Below are positions 46,867 through 55,266 of a stretch of 64,000 bases of DNA, one piece after another (positions within the stretch are counted from its first letter, which is position 1; every line of letters begins with the position of its first letter). Source of the stretch: Alkalihalobacillus sp. LMS39 (lineage in GTDB: Bacteria > Bacillota > Bacilli > Bacillales > Bacillaceae_F); contig NZ_CP093300.1 of the NCBI RefSeq assembly GCF_022812285.1, forward strand, positions 4,030,001 to 4,094,000, in the 5' to 3' direction. The translations under genes were made by a program, and so were the position numbers. The notes beneath the pieces are model-generated. The model saw nothing but the letters and a program-made list of their open reading frames with translations, searched no databases and had not been told where the DNA came from.

Positions 46867-47568
46867 TTATTCCGCTTTCTTGGACAACAATATATGTTTT
46901 ATCATGTTATATGATTGCTCTGATGCTAGTATTGTGAATTCTTCAAAGCTCATTTGTGCTTCTCCGTTTGCTTTATCTGAAATCGAACGAATAATAATAA
47001 ATGGAACATCATTTACCGTTGCTACATGAGCAACTGCCGCCCCTTCCATCTCTACACAAACAGCATTAAATTGCTGATAAATTTCCTTTACTTTTCTTTC
47101 GTCTGCTATGAACTGGTCTCCACTGGCAATTCGTCCTTGTACCACTTTACGATTCATATTCTTTGACGCCTCACTTGCCAGACCAATAAGGTGCGAGGCC
47201 GCTTCAAAATCGCTAGAACGATGAAACATCGGGACTTCCCCTTTTTTAAATCCTAGTGGACTTGCATCTATATCATGTTGAATCGCACTGGTGGAGATAA
47301 CAATATCACCAATTTGTAAAGATGGATCCAGTGCTCCTGCTACTCCTGTAAATAAAATTTCCTGAACAGAAAATTTATCAATTAAGAGTTGCGTTGTAAT
47401 ACTAGCGTTCACTTTTCCCACACCTGATTTACAAACAACCACACGCTTTCCTAATAAACGCCCTTCATAAAAAGTAATTAAGGCAAACACTTCTTCTTTC
47501 TCAATCGTCATCTCTTCTTTTAAAAGTGCAATTTCTTCATCCATTGCGCCAATAATTCCAATCGTCAT
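46867..47568 (-). CDS. mtnN: 5'-methylthioadenosine/S-adenosylhomocysteine nucleosidase
   Basis: Cleaves adenine from MTA, SAH and 5'-deoxyadenosine, feeding methionine salvage. The 233 residues have the typical start MTIGIIGAMDEEIALL (catalytic E12), GVAGALDPSLQIGDI near 77, VEMEGAAVAHV near 171 and SDKANGEA near 196 with the catalytic aspartate. In B. subtilis this gene is elsewhere; here it occupies the place after motP where motS would be expected. SD GGGAAG. Confidence 0.94.
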   Translation of the reverse strand: MTIGIIGAMDEEIALLKEEMTIEKEEVFALITFYEGRLLGKRVVVCKSGVGKVNASITTQLLIDKFSVQEILFTGVAGALDPSLQIGDIVISTSAIQHDIDASPLGFKKGEVPMFHRSSDFEAASHLIGLASEASKNMNRKVVQGRIASGDQFIADERKVKEIYQQFNAVCVEMEGAAVAHVATVNDVPFIIIRSISDKANGEAQMSFEEFTILASEQSYNMIKHILLSKKAE

Positions 47569-47591
47569 TGTTATCTTCCCTTCTAAACGGA

Positions 47592-47620
47592 AAACCCTAG
47601 AAGAGAATCTTCTAGAGTTT
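47592..47620 (-). terminator. Terminator after motP
   Basis: Twelve-pair stem AAACTCTAGAAG/CTTCTAGGGTTT with one G-T pair; the T tract on the minus strand is short. It separates motP from mtnN. Confidence 0.7.
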
Positions 47621-47645
47621 CATCCTATTTTCTATTAAGAAGTGA

Positions 47646-48452
47646 TTAAGCTCCCTCGCTCATCGTTTCTTCAGCTTCTTCTGCTTTCTTTTTGCTTTGC
47701 GGGATAAACGCGCTTAATTTTTCTTCAAGGATTTTCGGATTTTGTCCAGATTGAACACCGATAACTCCCTCAACGACAATTTGCTTAATAAACACTTCTT
47801 GGTCGGTTTTATTTTCTAGTTTTGCTGCCATTGGTAAAAATACAAGGTTCGCTAATACTGTTCCATATAATGTTGTTAATAACGCTATCGCCATACTAGG
47901 TCCTAGAGTAGAAGGGTCATTTAAGTTTTGTAGCATAATGACAAGTCCGATTAATGTTCCAATCATTCCCCAAGCAGGAGCATATTCTCCCATTTTTAAA
48001 ACGATTGCTCGTCCTTTTCGATGTCTTTCTTCCATAGCAAGAACTTCAGCCATCATAATATCTTTAATTACATCAGGTTCAATTCCATCAACTGCTAACA
48101 ATACTCCTTTTTTAATAAACGGGTCATCTACTTCTTCAACACCAGCTTCAAGTGCAAGCAACCCTTCTCGACGAGCTCGTCCTGAAAGCTCGACAAATGT
48201 ATTTATCAAATCACCAATATCTTGTGGATTTTGATTAAAAGCTTCTTTAAATACACGCGGAAGTGTTTTTACATCGGCCCATGAAAAGTTAATTAATGTC
48301 GCAGCAACTGTTCCACCAAATACAATAAGAATCGATGCTACTTGGATAAAATAAATGACCCCTGAAATACCAGAGTTAGATAATACAGCTAACATTAATA
48401 CAATAAAACCCAATACTATTCCTACTAAAGTCAGACTATCGAACTTTTTCAT
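47646..48452 (-). CDS. motP: Flagellar motor stator protein MotP (MotA family)
   Basis: MotA-family stator subunit of 268 residues with four membrane segments (about 8-28, 32-55, 148-168 and 180-202). The cytoplasmic loop carries charged residues that contact the rotor (ARREGLLALEAG), and the motif GEYAPAWGMIGTLIGL is characteristic. Position next to ccpA identifies the sodium-type MotP. Its channel partner MotS normally follows directly; here a terminator and mtnN follow instead. The polar tail ends KKKAEEAEETMSEGA. SD GGGAGAG. Confidence 0.92.
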   Translation of the reverse strand: MKKFDSLTLVGIVLGFIVLMLAVLSNSGISGVIYFIQVASILIVFGGTVAATLINFSWADVKTLPRVFKEAFNQNPQDIGDLINTFVELSGRARREGLLALEAGVEEVDDPFIKKGVLLAVDGIEPDVIKDIMMAEVLAMEERHRKGRAIVLKMGEYAPAWGMIGTLIGLVIMLQNLNDPSTLGPSMAIALLTTLYGTVLANLVFLPMAAKLENKTDQEVFIKQIVVEGVIGVQSGQNPKILEEKLSAFIPQSKKKAEEAEETMSEGA

Positions 48453-48483
48453 TTCTCTCTCCCTACCTTGTATTCGCTATACG

Positions 48484-49488
48484 TTACGCATTAGATGTCG
48501 AATTGCGAAGCTCAATACGGTGTGGTAGTACGACAATATGGTCACTAACTTCCTCTTTGTTCATATATTTTGTTAATAAACGCATAGAAACAGCACCAAT
48601 ATCATACATCGGCTGAACGACAGTAGATAATGTCGGCCTCACCATCGTCGCCAAACGCGTATTATCGAATCCAATCACTTCAAAATCATTAGGAACATGG
48701 AATCCTTTATCTTGTGCTCCATGAATGATTCCTAATGCCATCTCATCTGTTGCTGCAAAGATAGCGGTTGGTTTATTTTCCATTTCAATAAAGCTTTCCA
48801 TCGCTTCGATTCCAGAATCATACGTGTAATCACCAATTTTGACAAAATTTTCATCAAAAGGTAATCCCGCTGATTCAATTGCTTCACGATAGCCAGCAAA
48901 TTTCTGGTATCCGTTTACTGGGTCTTCTAACGAACCAGACAACATTCCAATTTTCGTATGTCCTTTATTAATCAAATGTGTCACCGCATCATAAACCGCT
49001 CGTTTATAATCGATAACAACAGATGGAACATCCTGGTCCTTATCCAATGTTGCAGCTAATACAACAGGGACAGGTGAGCGTTTGAGTTGTTCTGCTAGCT
49101 CTTCTCGAATTTGAGCTCCCATAAAGATAATTCCGTCTACTTGCTTTTCCAACAATGTATTTAATAAATGAATTTCTTTTTCTTTGTTTTGGTCAGAGTT
49201 ACAAAGAATAATATTATATTTATACATTGTGGCAATATCCTCGATACCACGAGCTAGTTCAGCAAAAAAGATGCTTGATATGTCTGGAATGATGACACCA
49301 ACAGTTGTTGTTTTTTTACTGGCTAGTCCTCTTGCAACCGCATTTGGTCGATAACCTAAACGCTCAATCGCATCAACGACCTTTTTTCTTGTGGCTGGCT
49401 TTACATTCGGGTTTCCATTTACTACACGTGACACAGTTGCCATGGAAACTCCTGCTTCTCTCGCTACATCATAAATTGTTGTATTCAA
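48484..49488 (-). CDS. ccpA: Catabolite control protein A
   Basis: LacI-family global regulator of carbon catabolite control, 334 residues. The N-terminal HTH ([22 protein letters not shown]) and hinge helix ([12 protein letters not shown]) are followed by the periplasmic-binding-like core. CcpA with HPr-Ser-P binds cre sites. It probably controls ackA and acsA/acuABC in this window, as in B. subtilis. SD GGAGG; motP follows 31 bases downstream and may be read through, as no terminator separates them. Confidence 0.96.
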   Translation of the reverse strand: MNTTIYDVAREAGVSMATVSRVVNGNPNVKPATRKKVVDAIERLGYRPNAVARGLASKKTTTVGVIIPDISSIFFAELARGIEDIATMYKYNIILCNSDQNKEKEIHLLNTLLEKQVDGIIFMGAQIREELAEQLKRSPVPVVLAATLDKDQDVPSVVIDYKRAVYDAVTHLINKGHTKIGMLSGSLEDPVNGYQKFAGYREAIESAGLPFDENFVKIGDYTYDSGIEAMESFIEMENKPTAIFAATDEMALGIIHGAQDKGFHVPNDFEVIGFDNTRLATMVRPTLSTVVQPMYDIGAVSMRLLTKYMNKEEVSDHIVVLPHRIELRNSTSNA

Positions 49489-49698
49489 GATGATCCTCCT
49501 CTATCTTATAAAATACATGACTTTAGTTAGAAAATGATTGTACAGTTATCATACGATACATTTTCAAGGAGGGCAATCTCTTACGTTACTTATATCGACA
49601 GTTTTCATAATTATTTTCATACTTTGTTAAAAACTTATTTGGAAATGTTGTTGAAACTTGTTAAAATTTGCCCTTCCTTGACGTAAGAAAAACGCGGA
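49489..49698. promoter_or_regulatory. ccpA upstream region
   Basis: Contains the ccpA SD and, on the minus strand, TTGAAA and TACAAT 19 bp apart near 49538-49572, a possible but over-spaced promoter. No cre or other operator was recognised. The left part of family B copy B2 follows. Confidence 0.35.
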
Positions 49699-49776
49699 GC
49701 GTCTTTTCGTTTCAAGCGAAGTGCGCAGACTTCGCTCTTCTTGAAATAGCTTTCAAAGCTTCATGGCTATACCAAA
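49699..49776 (+). repeat. Family B intergenic repeat, copy B2 (short form)
   Basis: Carries the left and right blocks of B1 but lacks its central part of about 60 bp. GCGTCTTTTCG, TTTCAAGCGAAGTGCGCAG, CTTCGCTCTTCTTG and AGCTTTCAAAGCTTCAT are present, followed by CTATACCAAAA as in B3. It ends about 20 bases before the aroA terminator. Confidence 0.7.
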
Positions 49777-49795
49777 ATTTTTGCTTTCTTATCTT

Positions 49796-49834
49796 TTAAA
49801 AAAGCCTAAAGCTGAGTGTTCAACTTTAGGCTTT
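49796..49834 (-). terminator. Terminator after aroA
   Basis: Perfect 11-bp stem AAAGCCTAAAG/CTTTAGGCTTT with a 12-nt loop and TTTTA on the minus strand. Confidence 0.9.
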
Positions 49835-49847
49835 CCATATTTAGCTT

Positions 49848-50921
49848 TTATAATTTATACAATCCTGACTCACGTAATTGCGATATAAACTCATTGAATT
49901 CATTAATATTCATTTGTTGCGCTGAATCTGATAAAGCAACAGCTGGGTCTGGGTGGACTTCTGCCATAACAACATCCGCACCAATGGCCAACGCAGCTTT
50001 TGCAGTAGGAAGTAATAAATCTTTACGTCCTGTTGAGTGTGTTACATCCACCATCACCGGTAAATGTGTTTCTTTCTTTAAAATCGGAACAGCTGAAATA
50101 TCAAGTGTATTTCTCGTTGCTTTTTCATATGTTCGAATTCCACGCTCACATAACATAATATTCGAATTTCCTTTTGAAATAATATATTCTGCTGCATTGA
50201 TGAATTCCTCAATCGTCGCTGATAATCCTCGTTTTAATAAGACAGGCTTATCGACTGAACCAGCCACTTTTAATAATTCGAAATTATGCATGTTTCTTGC
50301 TCCAATTTGAATAACATCGACATAATCTAACGCTAATTCAATATCTTCAGGTTTTACAATTTCACTAATGACAGCCATATCATACTCTTTTGCGACTTGC
50401 TTTAATATTTTTAAGCCTTCTAGCCCAAGTCCCTGGAAGTCATATGGGGATGTTCTTGGTTTAAAGGCGCCTCCACGGAGTAGTCTTACGCCTTGTTCTT
50501 TCATCGCTTTTGCAACAGCAGCGACTTGCTCATAACTTTCAACTGCACATGGACCCATAACTAGACGTTGGACTCCATCCCCAACAGTTTCTCCTTTTAA
50601 GTCAACAACCGTATCCTCAGCTTGATTTTTACGCGAAACGAGTAATACTTTTTTATTATCATCTTCTTGTAATTTCAAGCTAGCTTTGAAGATTTGTTTA
50701 AATAAATGTTGAATAGCAGGAGTTTCGAATGGTCCTTTATTATGTTTTGCAATTAAATCTAACATATCTCTTTCACGGACTGGGTCAAAGCGATTAACAC
50801 CTTGTTTGCCCTTCACTTTGCCTATTTCTTGCACAATACTCGCTCGCTCATTAATTAACTCTAATAACTGTAAATTAACCTCGTCTAATTTCGTTCGTAA
50901 CGCTTCTAACTCATTACTCAT
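49848..50921 (-). CDS. aroA: Bifunctional DAHP synthase / chorismate mutase
   Basis: First enzyme of the shikimate pathway fused to an N-terminal chorismate mutase (AroQ type, about 1-90), 357 residues. Chorismate mutase residues are in [25 protein letters not shown]; the DAHP synthase part (about 100-357) shows [23 protein letters not shown] and [14 protein letters not shown]. The mutase domain mediates feedback by chorismate or prephenate in B. subtilis AroA. ATG at 50921 follows GAGGAG by ten bases. It diverges from the FtsA-like gene. Confidence 0.96.
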   Translation of the reverse strand: MSNELEALRTKLDEVNLQLLELINERASIVQEIGKVKGKQGVNRFDPVRERDMLDLIAKHNKGPFETPAIQHLFKQIFKASLKLQEDDNKKVLLVSRKNQAEDTVVDLKGETVGDGVQRLVMGPCAVESYEQVAAVAKAMKEQGVRLLRGGAFKPRTSPYDFQGLGLEGLKILKQVAKEYDMAVISEIVKPEDIELALDYVDVIQIGARNMHNFELLKVAGSVDKPVLLKRGLSATIEEFINAAEYIISKGNSNIMLCERGIRTYEKATRNTLDISAVPILKKETHLPVMVDVTHSTGRKDLLLPTAKAALAIGADVVMAEVHPDPAVALSDSAQQMNINEFNEFISQLRESGLYKL

Positions 50922-51168
50922 GTTCTCCACTCTCCTCTTTTTTCTTTATTTGAGTTTTGCAAAAATTTCTCAAAATAAAATTTTTATGATACATTCTAGT
51001 GATTAGGGATTATTATAAACGATTAAAGCTTGAATGTCACGACTTTTTTCTTTATTACCTAAACGCTTTTAAGCGCTAAAGTATTTTGCTACATAAAGAC
51101 TATGATTCCGAACATTTTTATATTACAATTTTATTATATTTATTAATTTCGCAAAGAAGGTGTTATAG

Positions 51169-53331
51169 ATGAAAGACAATGTGACAACACCAATTTTTTC
51201 ATTAGATATAGGAACTCGTTCGATTGTTGGTTTACTGTTGCAACAATCTGACAATGATATGTATGAAATTTTAGATATTGAAATTCTTGAACATGACGAA
51301 CGTTCTATGCTTGATGGACAAATTCATAATGTATTATCGGTTGCAGAAACGATTATTAAAATTAAAGATAAATTAGAAGCAAGACATGGAACATTAAAAA
51401 AAGTTTGTGTTGCTGCTGCTGGACGGTCTTTAAAAACAAAAAGAGCAAAAGTAGACTTGCCTCTTTCAGGACAAGTATTAGTCAACCGTGATGATATTCT
51501 TCATCTCGAATTGAGTGCTGTTCAACAAGCTCAATTTGAACTTGCCCAAGAGTTTGATGAGCAAAAAAGTTTTAACTATTTTTGCGTCGGCTATTCAGTA
51601 TTAGATTACCGGCTAGATGGAGAACGAATTGGAAGTTTAGTTGACCAAACAGGAACAACAGCTACTGTCGAAGTAATTGCTACGTTTCTTCCTAAAGTTG
51701 TCGTTGAATCATTAATTGCGGCTCTTAGTCGCGCTGACTTAGAACTTGAAGCTCTTACGCTTGAACCAATCGCTGCGATTAATGTGCTCATTCCCCAATC
51801 AATGCGCAGATTAAATGTTGCATTAGTTGACATTGGAGCGGGAACATCAGACATTGCAATTACAGATGAGGGAACGATTGTTGCCTATGGAATGGTTCCT
51901 GTAGCTGGAGATGAAGTAACTGAAGCTTTAAGTGATCATTATTTGCTCGACTTTCCTGATGCTGAAGTCGTAAAGCGCCAGTTATCAGAACAAGATGTCG
52001 TAACGATAACTGATATTTTAGGATTTGAAACCGAATATAAAAAAGAAGATATGGTCACTGCTATTGAATCTACCATTAATGAATTAGCTACTGCCATTAC
52101 AACAGAAATTATTGAACTAAATCAAAAACCGCCTAAGGCCGTTATGCTTGTTGGTGGAGGAAGTATGACTCCAAACCTAGGGAAATTACTTGCTGAGAAA
52201 TTACAATTACCTGAAAATCGAGTTGCAATTCGAGGCATTGATGCGATTAAGACGCTTAAACCAACGGATAAAGTGGAAGCCGGACCAGAACTTGTCACCC
52301 CGATTGGTATCGCTATTGCTTCCAAAGAAAGTCCAATCGAGTATATTAGTATTACTGTTAATGATATGCCTGTTCGCCTTTTTGATATTAAACAGCTTAC
52401 AGTTGGGGACGGCTTACTCGCAGCAGGAATTGAACTATCAAAATTATATGGAAAACCTGGGCTTGCTCTTATGTTGAAAGTGAACGGTAGACTGATTTCT
52501 ATTCCTGGAGAACATGGCACTCCGCCGGTGTTAACGAAAAACGGTGAACAAGTAACATTGCAATCTCCACTTTATGCAAATGATTCTATTTTCGTGGAAA
52601 AAGGACAAAACGGAACCGATGCAACAGCTACGATTTTAGACTTAATTGATAGTCCAACAATGACGATCCATGTAAACAAAAAACAACTCGATGTACCAGC
52701 ACTTGTTTACATTAATAACAAACCTGTTTCCCTTGAAACGACTGTTGCTGAAAGAGATGAAGTTGTAGTCAAATTTCCAGAGACAATCGAAGAAGTATTT
52801 GATTTGGTCATGCCAGAAGAAAGTAAAGAAAGTTATTCGAACTTTACTGTATCTGTTAATCATGAAAGTGTTCTTTTACCATCACAGCAAAGCATTTTAT
52901 TAAAAAATGATAAAAAAGCGGATTTAACAACGACAATCGAACCTGGAGACTCGATTACAATTGAAAAACAAAGTGATTCGATTCCGACAATGGAAGATGT
53001 GTTTGAGGCCTTATCGATTCAACCTAATTCCTCGATATCTGTTTTTTTTAATGAATCTTTAATTACTATTACAAAACCAAAGTACCAATTAAAACGAAAT
53101 GAAGTCGTATTACGTGAAATCGACCCAATTTATAAACACGATGAGCTTCATTTGGAAACGTTAGAAGATGAATCGTTTATCTTTCAAGATGTATTCCGCC
53201 ATGTTGATTTTACAATCGATGTAAATTTAAATAAACGTTTAATTATATTGAGAAACGGCAAAGAGTCAACATTTACTGAACCGATCACAACCGGTGATAA
53301 GCTTGAAGTCAAACTAGTTTCAACAACATAA
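51169..53331 (+). CDS. FtsA/PilM-like actin-fold protein with long C-terminal extension
   Basis: Protein of 720 residues. The first ~390 have the actin-like ATPase fold: phosphate-1 loop SLDIGTRSIVGLL (11-23), a 1C/SHS2-like insert (about 80-185), phosphate-2 VALVDIGAGTSDIAI (near 217) and adenosine motif AVMLVGGGSMTPN (near 324). The remaining ~330 look like repeated small beta-rich modules with 'ITVNDMPVRL', 'TIHVNKKQLDVP' and 'FTVSVNHESVLLP' openings. No membrane segment or FtsA-type amphipathic tail is seen. The role is unknown; B. subtilis has no equivalent here that I know. It is single, with its own SD AGAAGGTG. Confidence 0.8.
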   Translation: MKDNVTTPIFSLDIGTRSIVGLLLQQSDNDMYEILDIEILEHDERSMLDGQIHNVLSVAETIIKIKDKLEARHGTLKKVCVAAAGRSLKTKRAKVDLPLSGQVLVNRDDILHLELSAVQQAQFELAQEFDEQKSFNYFCVGYSVLDYRLDGERIGSLVDQTGTTATVEVIATFLPKVVVESLIAALSRADLELEALTLEPIAAINVLIPQSMRRLNVALVDIGAGTSDIAITDEGTIVAYGMVPVAGDEVTEALSDHYLLDFPDAEVVKRQLSEQDVVTITDILGFETEYKKEDMVTAIESTINELATAITTEIIELNQKPPKAVMLVGGGSMTPNLGKLLAEKLQLPENRVAIRGIDAIKTLKPTDKVEAGPELVTPIGIAIASKESPIEYISITVNDMPVRLFDIKQLTVGDGLLAAGIELSKLYGKPGLALMLKVNGRLISIPGEHGTPPVLTKNGEQVTLQSPLYANDSIFVEKGQNGTDATATILDLIDSPTMTIHVNKKQLDVPALVYINNKPVSLETTVAERDEVVVKFPETIEEVFDLVMPEESKESYSNFTVSVNHESVLLPSQQSILLKNDKKADLTTTIEPGDSITIEKQSDSIPTMEDVFEALSIQPNSSISVFFNESLITITKPKYQLKRNEVVLREIDPIYKHDELHLETLEDESFIFQDVFRHVDFTIDVNLNKRLIILRNGKESTFTEPITTGDKLEVKLVSTT

Positions 53332-53344
53332 GAAAAACACGGGA

Positions 53345-53763
53345 GCGTCTTTTCTTTCAAGCGGAGTGTATGATGAAACAAAAAACACATCCCATGTCCC
53401 ATTTTTGCGGTCAGAGCAGCCGTTATTTGTGAACATGATAAGGGTTTCCGTTTTTTAGCGGCCACAGGAGCGCTTATTCACGCAAAAGCCACTCTATTCC
53501 TAGCGATATATTATGATTAGCTGCTCCTGTGTCCTCCAGCGTTCCAAAACGCTAGCCATATTCACAGATAACGGTTTTCATGGCCGCTTGCTTACCATAA
53601 TCAACAAAATTGCTAACGCGATAAACCCGACCAAGTGTTGAATCATTCACTTGGGTCTATTCTTTCAAGCGACAAGTGCTCTTCTTGTGATGAAACGCGC
53701 AAGTGCGCAGTCTTCGCTCTTCTAGAATAAGCTTTCAAAGCTTCATTGCTATACCAAAACTTT
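53345..53763 (+). repeat. Family B repeat, copy B3, interrupted by family A copy A2
   Basis: Left part at 53345-53375 (GCGTCTTTTC, TTTCAAGCGGAGTG), right part at 53660-53763 (CAAGTGCTCTTCTTG, GTCTTCGCTCTTCTAG, AGCTTTCAAAGCTTCATTGC). Between them lies a segment holding the 181-bp family A element. The 12-mer TTCTTTCAAGCG occurs at both junctions (53352-53363 and 53660-53671), as might follow an insertion or slipped repair. Confidence 0.7.
53407..53587 (+). repeat. Family A structured repeat, copy A2 (181 bp)
   Basis: Same length and orientation as A1 (19403-19583). The outer GCGGTCA/TGGCCGC helix and the CCGTTATTTGTGAAC/TTCACAGATAACGG helix are preserved. Inside, CACAGGAGC/GCTCCTGTG is perfectly paired where A1 has an A-A mismatch, and AGCGTT/AACGCT is perfect where A1 has AACGTT. 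One long-helix pair is lost (A-C). The paired regions are thus kept with changes. Confidence 0.8.
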
Positions 53764-53776
53764 TATACTTATCATC

Positions 53777-53825
53777 TAAAAAAGAAGGCGAACCCTCAAT
53801 TATGAGCGGTTCACCTTCTTTTTTA
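53777..53825. terminator. Terminator after brxC
   Basis: Stem AAAAAAGAAGG-GAACC/GGTTC-CCTTCTTTTTT with one G-T or mismatch and long A/T runs on both sides. It overlaps the brxC stop. Confidence 0.88.
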
Positions 53826-54152
53826 TGCATTCCATTGTTGCTCAAGTACTGACACTGTAACCTTCCAATGTGATTGGTTCCATACAATTTCATTTCCTTT
53901 AAACAACAACGCTTGGGGTGACTCATGTTTAACACCATATTGCTCTGCCACTGCATTCGATAATGGCCGAGCCTCTTGTACATTTAAATAATACAATGGT
54001 AATGTTTCATTAGCCTTTGCAAAAGCTTTAAATTCTTCAAATGCAGCTTCGCTAATGGGACATGTTGTACTGTTTTTAAATAATATAAATTTATCATGCT
54101 CTGTTTTAATTTGGTCAAGCTCTTCTTGACTAGTTATTTTAACAATACTCAT
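53823..54152 (-). CDS. brxC: Monothiol bacilliredoxin BrxC (YtxJ)
   Basis: Thioredoxin-fold protein of 109 residues with a single active cysteine C31 in NSTTCPIS. It matches YtxJ, renamed BrxC, which removes bacillithiol from S-bacillithiolated proteins. The cis-proline side ESPQALLF is present. It ends the ytxG-ytxH-ytxJ operon, with ytxH stopping 11 bases upstream. General stress control through a sigma-B-like promoter before ytxG is inferred. Confidence 0.92.
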   Translation of the reverse strand: MSIVKITSQEELDQIKTEHDKFILFKNSTTCPISEAAFEEFKAFAKANETLPLYYLNVQEARPLSNAVAEQYGVKHESPQALLFKGNEIVWNQSHWKVTVSVLEQQWNA

Positions 54153-54163
54153 CGAATTCTCCT

Positions 54164-54631
54164 TTATTTGTCTTGTAGCACTTGTTCTCTTTTTTCAGTT
54201 TCTTCTTTTATCGTATTTTGAATACTTTCCACTTCATTTTTGACTGTTTGTGCTACCTCATCTTTGCTGTCAGCTACTTCAGAAACAAGCTCATCTTTAT
54301 ACCCAACTGCTTGTCCTCTTACTTTTTTAATATCGTCAGTCACTTGACCTTTTACTTCTTTCACCTTGTCATAAACTTGATTTGACTGCTCGGAAATCGC
54401 TTTTGCCAGATTATTAGACTTTTCTTTAGCAAGAGATGCATATTCATTTCCTTTTTGATAAGCAGTTGAAGTTATTTCTGATGTTTTTTCTTTTGCGTAT
54501 TGCGCCTGCTCTGTAATGTCTTGACGCAATTCTTTCCCTGACTTAGGAGCAAGTAATAAGGCTGCAGATGCTCCTACAATTCCTCCAATTAATGAACCAA
54601 TTAAAAAGTCTTTCGTATTCATGTCTCCCAT
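54164..54631 (-). CDS. ytxH: YtxH family general stress protein
   Basis: Protein of 155 residues with a glycine-rich membrane segment (FLIGSLIGGIVGASAALLLAPKSGKELR, about 9-36) and a long charged helical tail, as in YtxH/gas-vesicle-GvpP-like stress proteins. The molecular role is unknown. ATG at 54631 follows GGAGGAG by eight bases and overlaps the ytxG stop by one base (TAATG), indicating coupling. Confidence 0.9.
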   Translation of the reverse strand: MGDMNTKDFLIGSLIGGIVGASAALLLAPKSGKELRQDITEQAQYAKEKTSEITSTAYQKGNEYASLAKEKSNNLAKAISEQSNQVYDKVKEVKGQVTDDIKKVRGQAVGYKDELVSEVADSKDEVAQTVKNEVESIQNTIKEETEKREQVLQDK

Positions 54632-55086
54632 TATTCTTTCTCCTCCTTCATAGAATATGTAACTTCTGTTTCTACTTTAACTTTTCTTGCCTTCCATTTA
54701 CTATATAAATCAATGGCAACATTGCCCCATTGCACAACTTGAGCGATGTTATCAGACTGTTTCTCTGTCTGTTCTACAACCGTATTGGAAACCCGACGTA
54801 ATGATTGGTTCACTTGCTGTACTGACTCACCAACATCACGTACTGAATCAAATACGAAATGTAATGCTTCTGATTTTGCTTGAATATCATCTGCTAATTC
54901 ATTTGTTCTATGTAAGAGCTGCTCTGTTTCTTTTGTAATTCCTTGAAGCTGTTGTTCTAAGCTAGCCATCGTTGTTGCTGTATGTTCAAGTGTTTTTGTG
55001 GCCGCTTTTAATGTTTTTGCAATATAAATGACTAATACAACAAAAGCAATTGCAATGATCGCGACACTTATTTCAATTAGATACAC
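54631..55086 (-). CDS. ytxG: DUF948 general stress protein YtxG
   Basis: Protein of 151 residues with an N-terminal membrane segment (ISVAIIAIAFVVLVIYIAKTL, about 5-25) and an amphipathic coiled coil (about 28-115), typical of DUF948. It starts with GTG, nine bases after AGAGGAGGTGG. First gene of the ytxGHJ stress operon, behind a sigma-B-like promoter. The function is unknown; in B. subtilis the operon is sigma-B and sigma-H controlled. Confidence 0.9.
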   Translation of the reverse strand: MYLIEISVAIIAIAFVVLVIYIAKTLKAATKTLEHTATTMASLEQQLQGITKETEQLLHRTNELADDIQAKSEALHFVFDSVRDVGESVQQVNQSLRRVSNTVVEQTEKQSDNIAQVVQWGNVAIDLYSKWKARKVKVETEVTYSMKEEKE

Positions 55087-55114
55087 TGATTATCCACCTC
55101 CTCTATACTGCTAT

Positions 55115-55140
55115 GTACCCATATTCGATCCTTTTTAAAC
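55115..55140 (-). promoter_or_regulatory. Sigma-B-like promoter of ytxGHJ
   Basis: GTTTAA, 14 bp, GGGTAC on the minus strand: 11 of 12 consensus positions, 28 bases before the ytxG start. The B. subtilis operon is a known sigma-B target, which supports the call. Confidence 0.82.
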
Positions 55141-55266
55141 AAGGAAGCATGTAATTCCATTCTAGATAACATTTAAAACTCCTGCAACAACTTATATGTA
55201 AACGACTATTATAATGGCTTGAAATAGTATAGAATAAAAAGGAAATGTTGTGAGGAGGTTACAACC

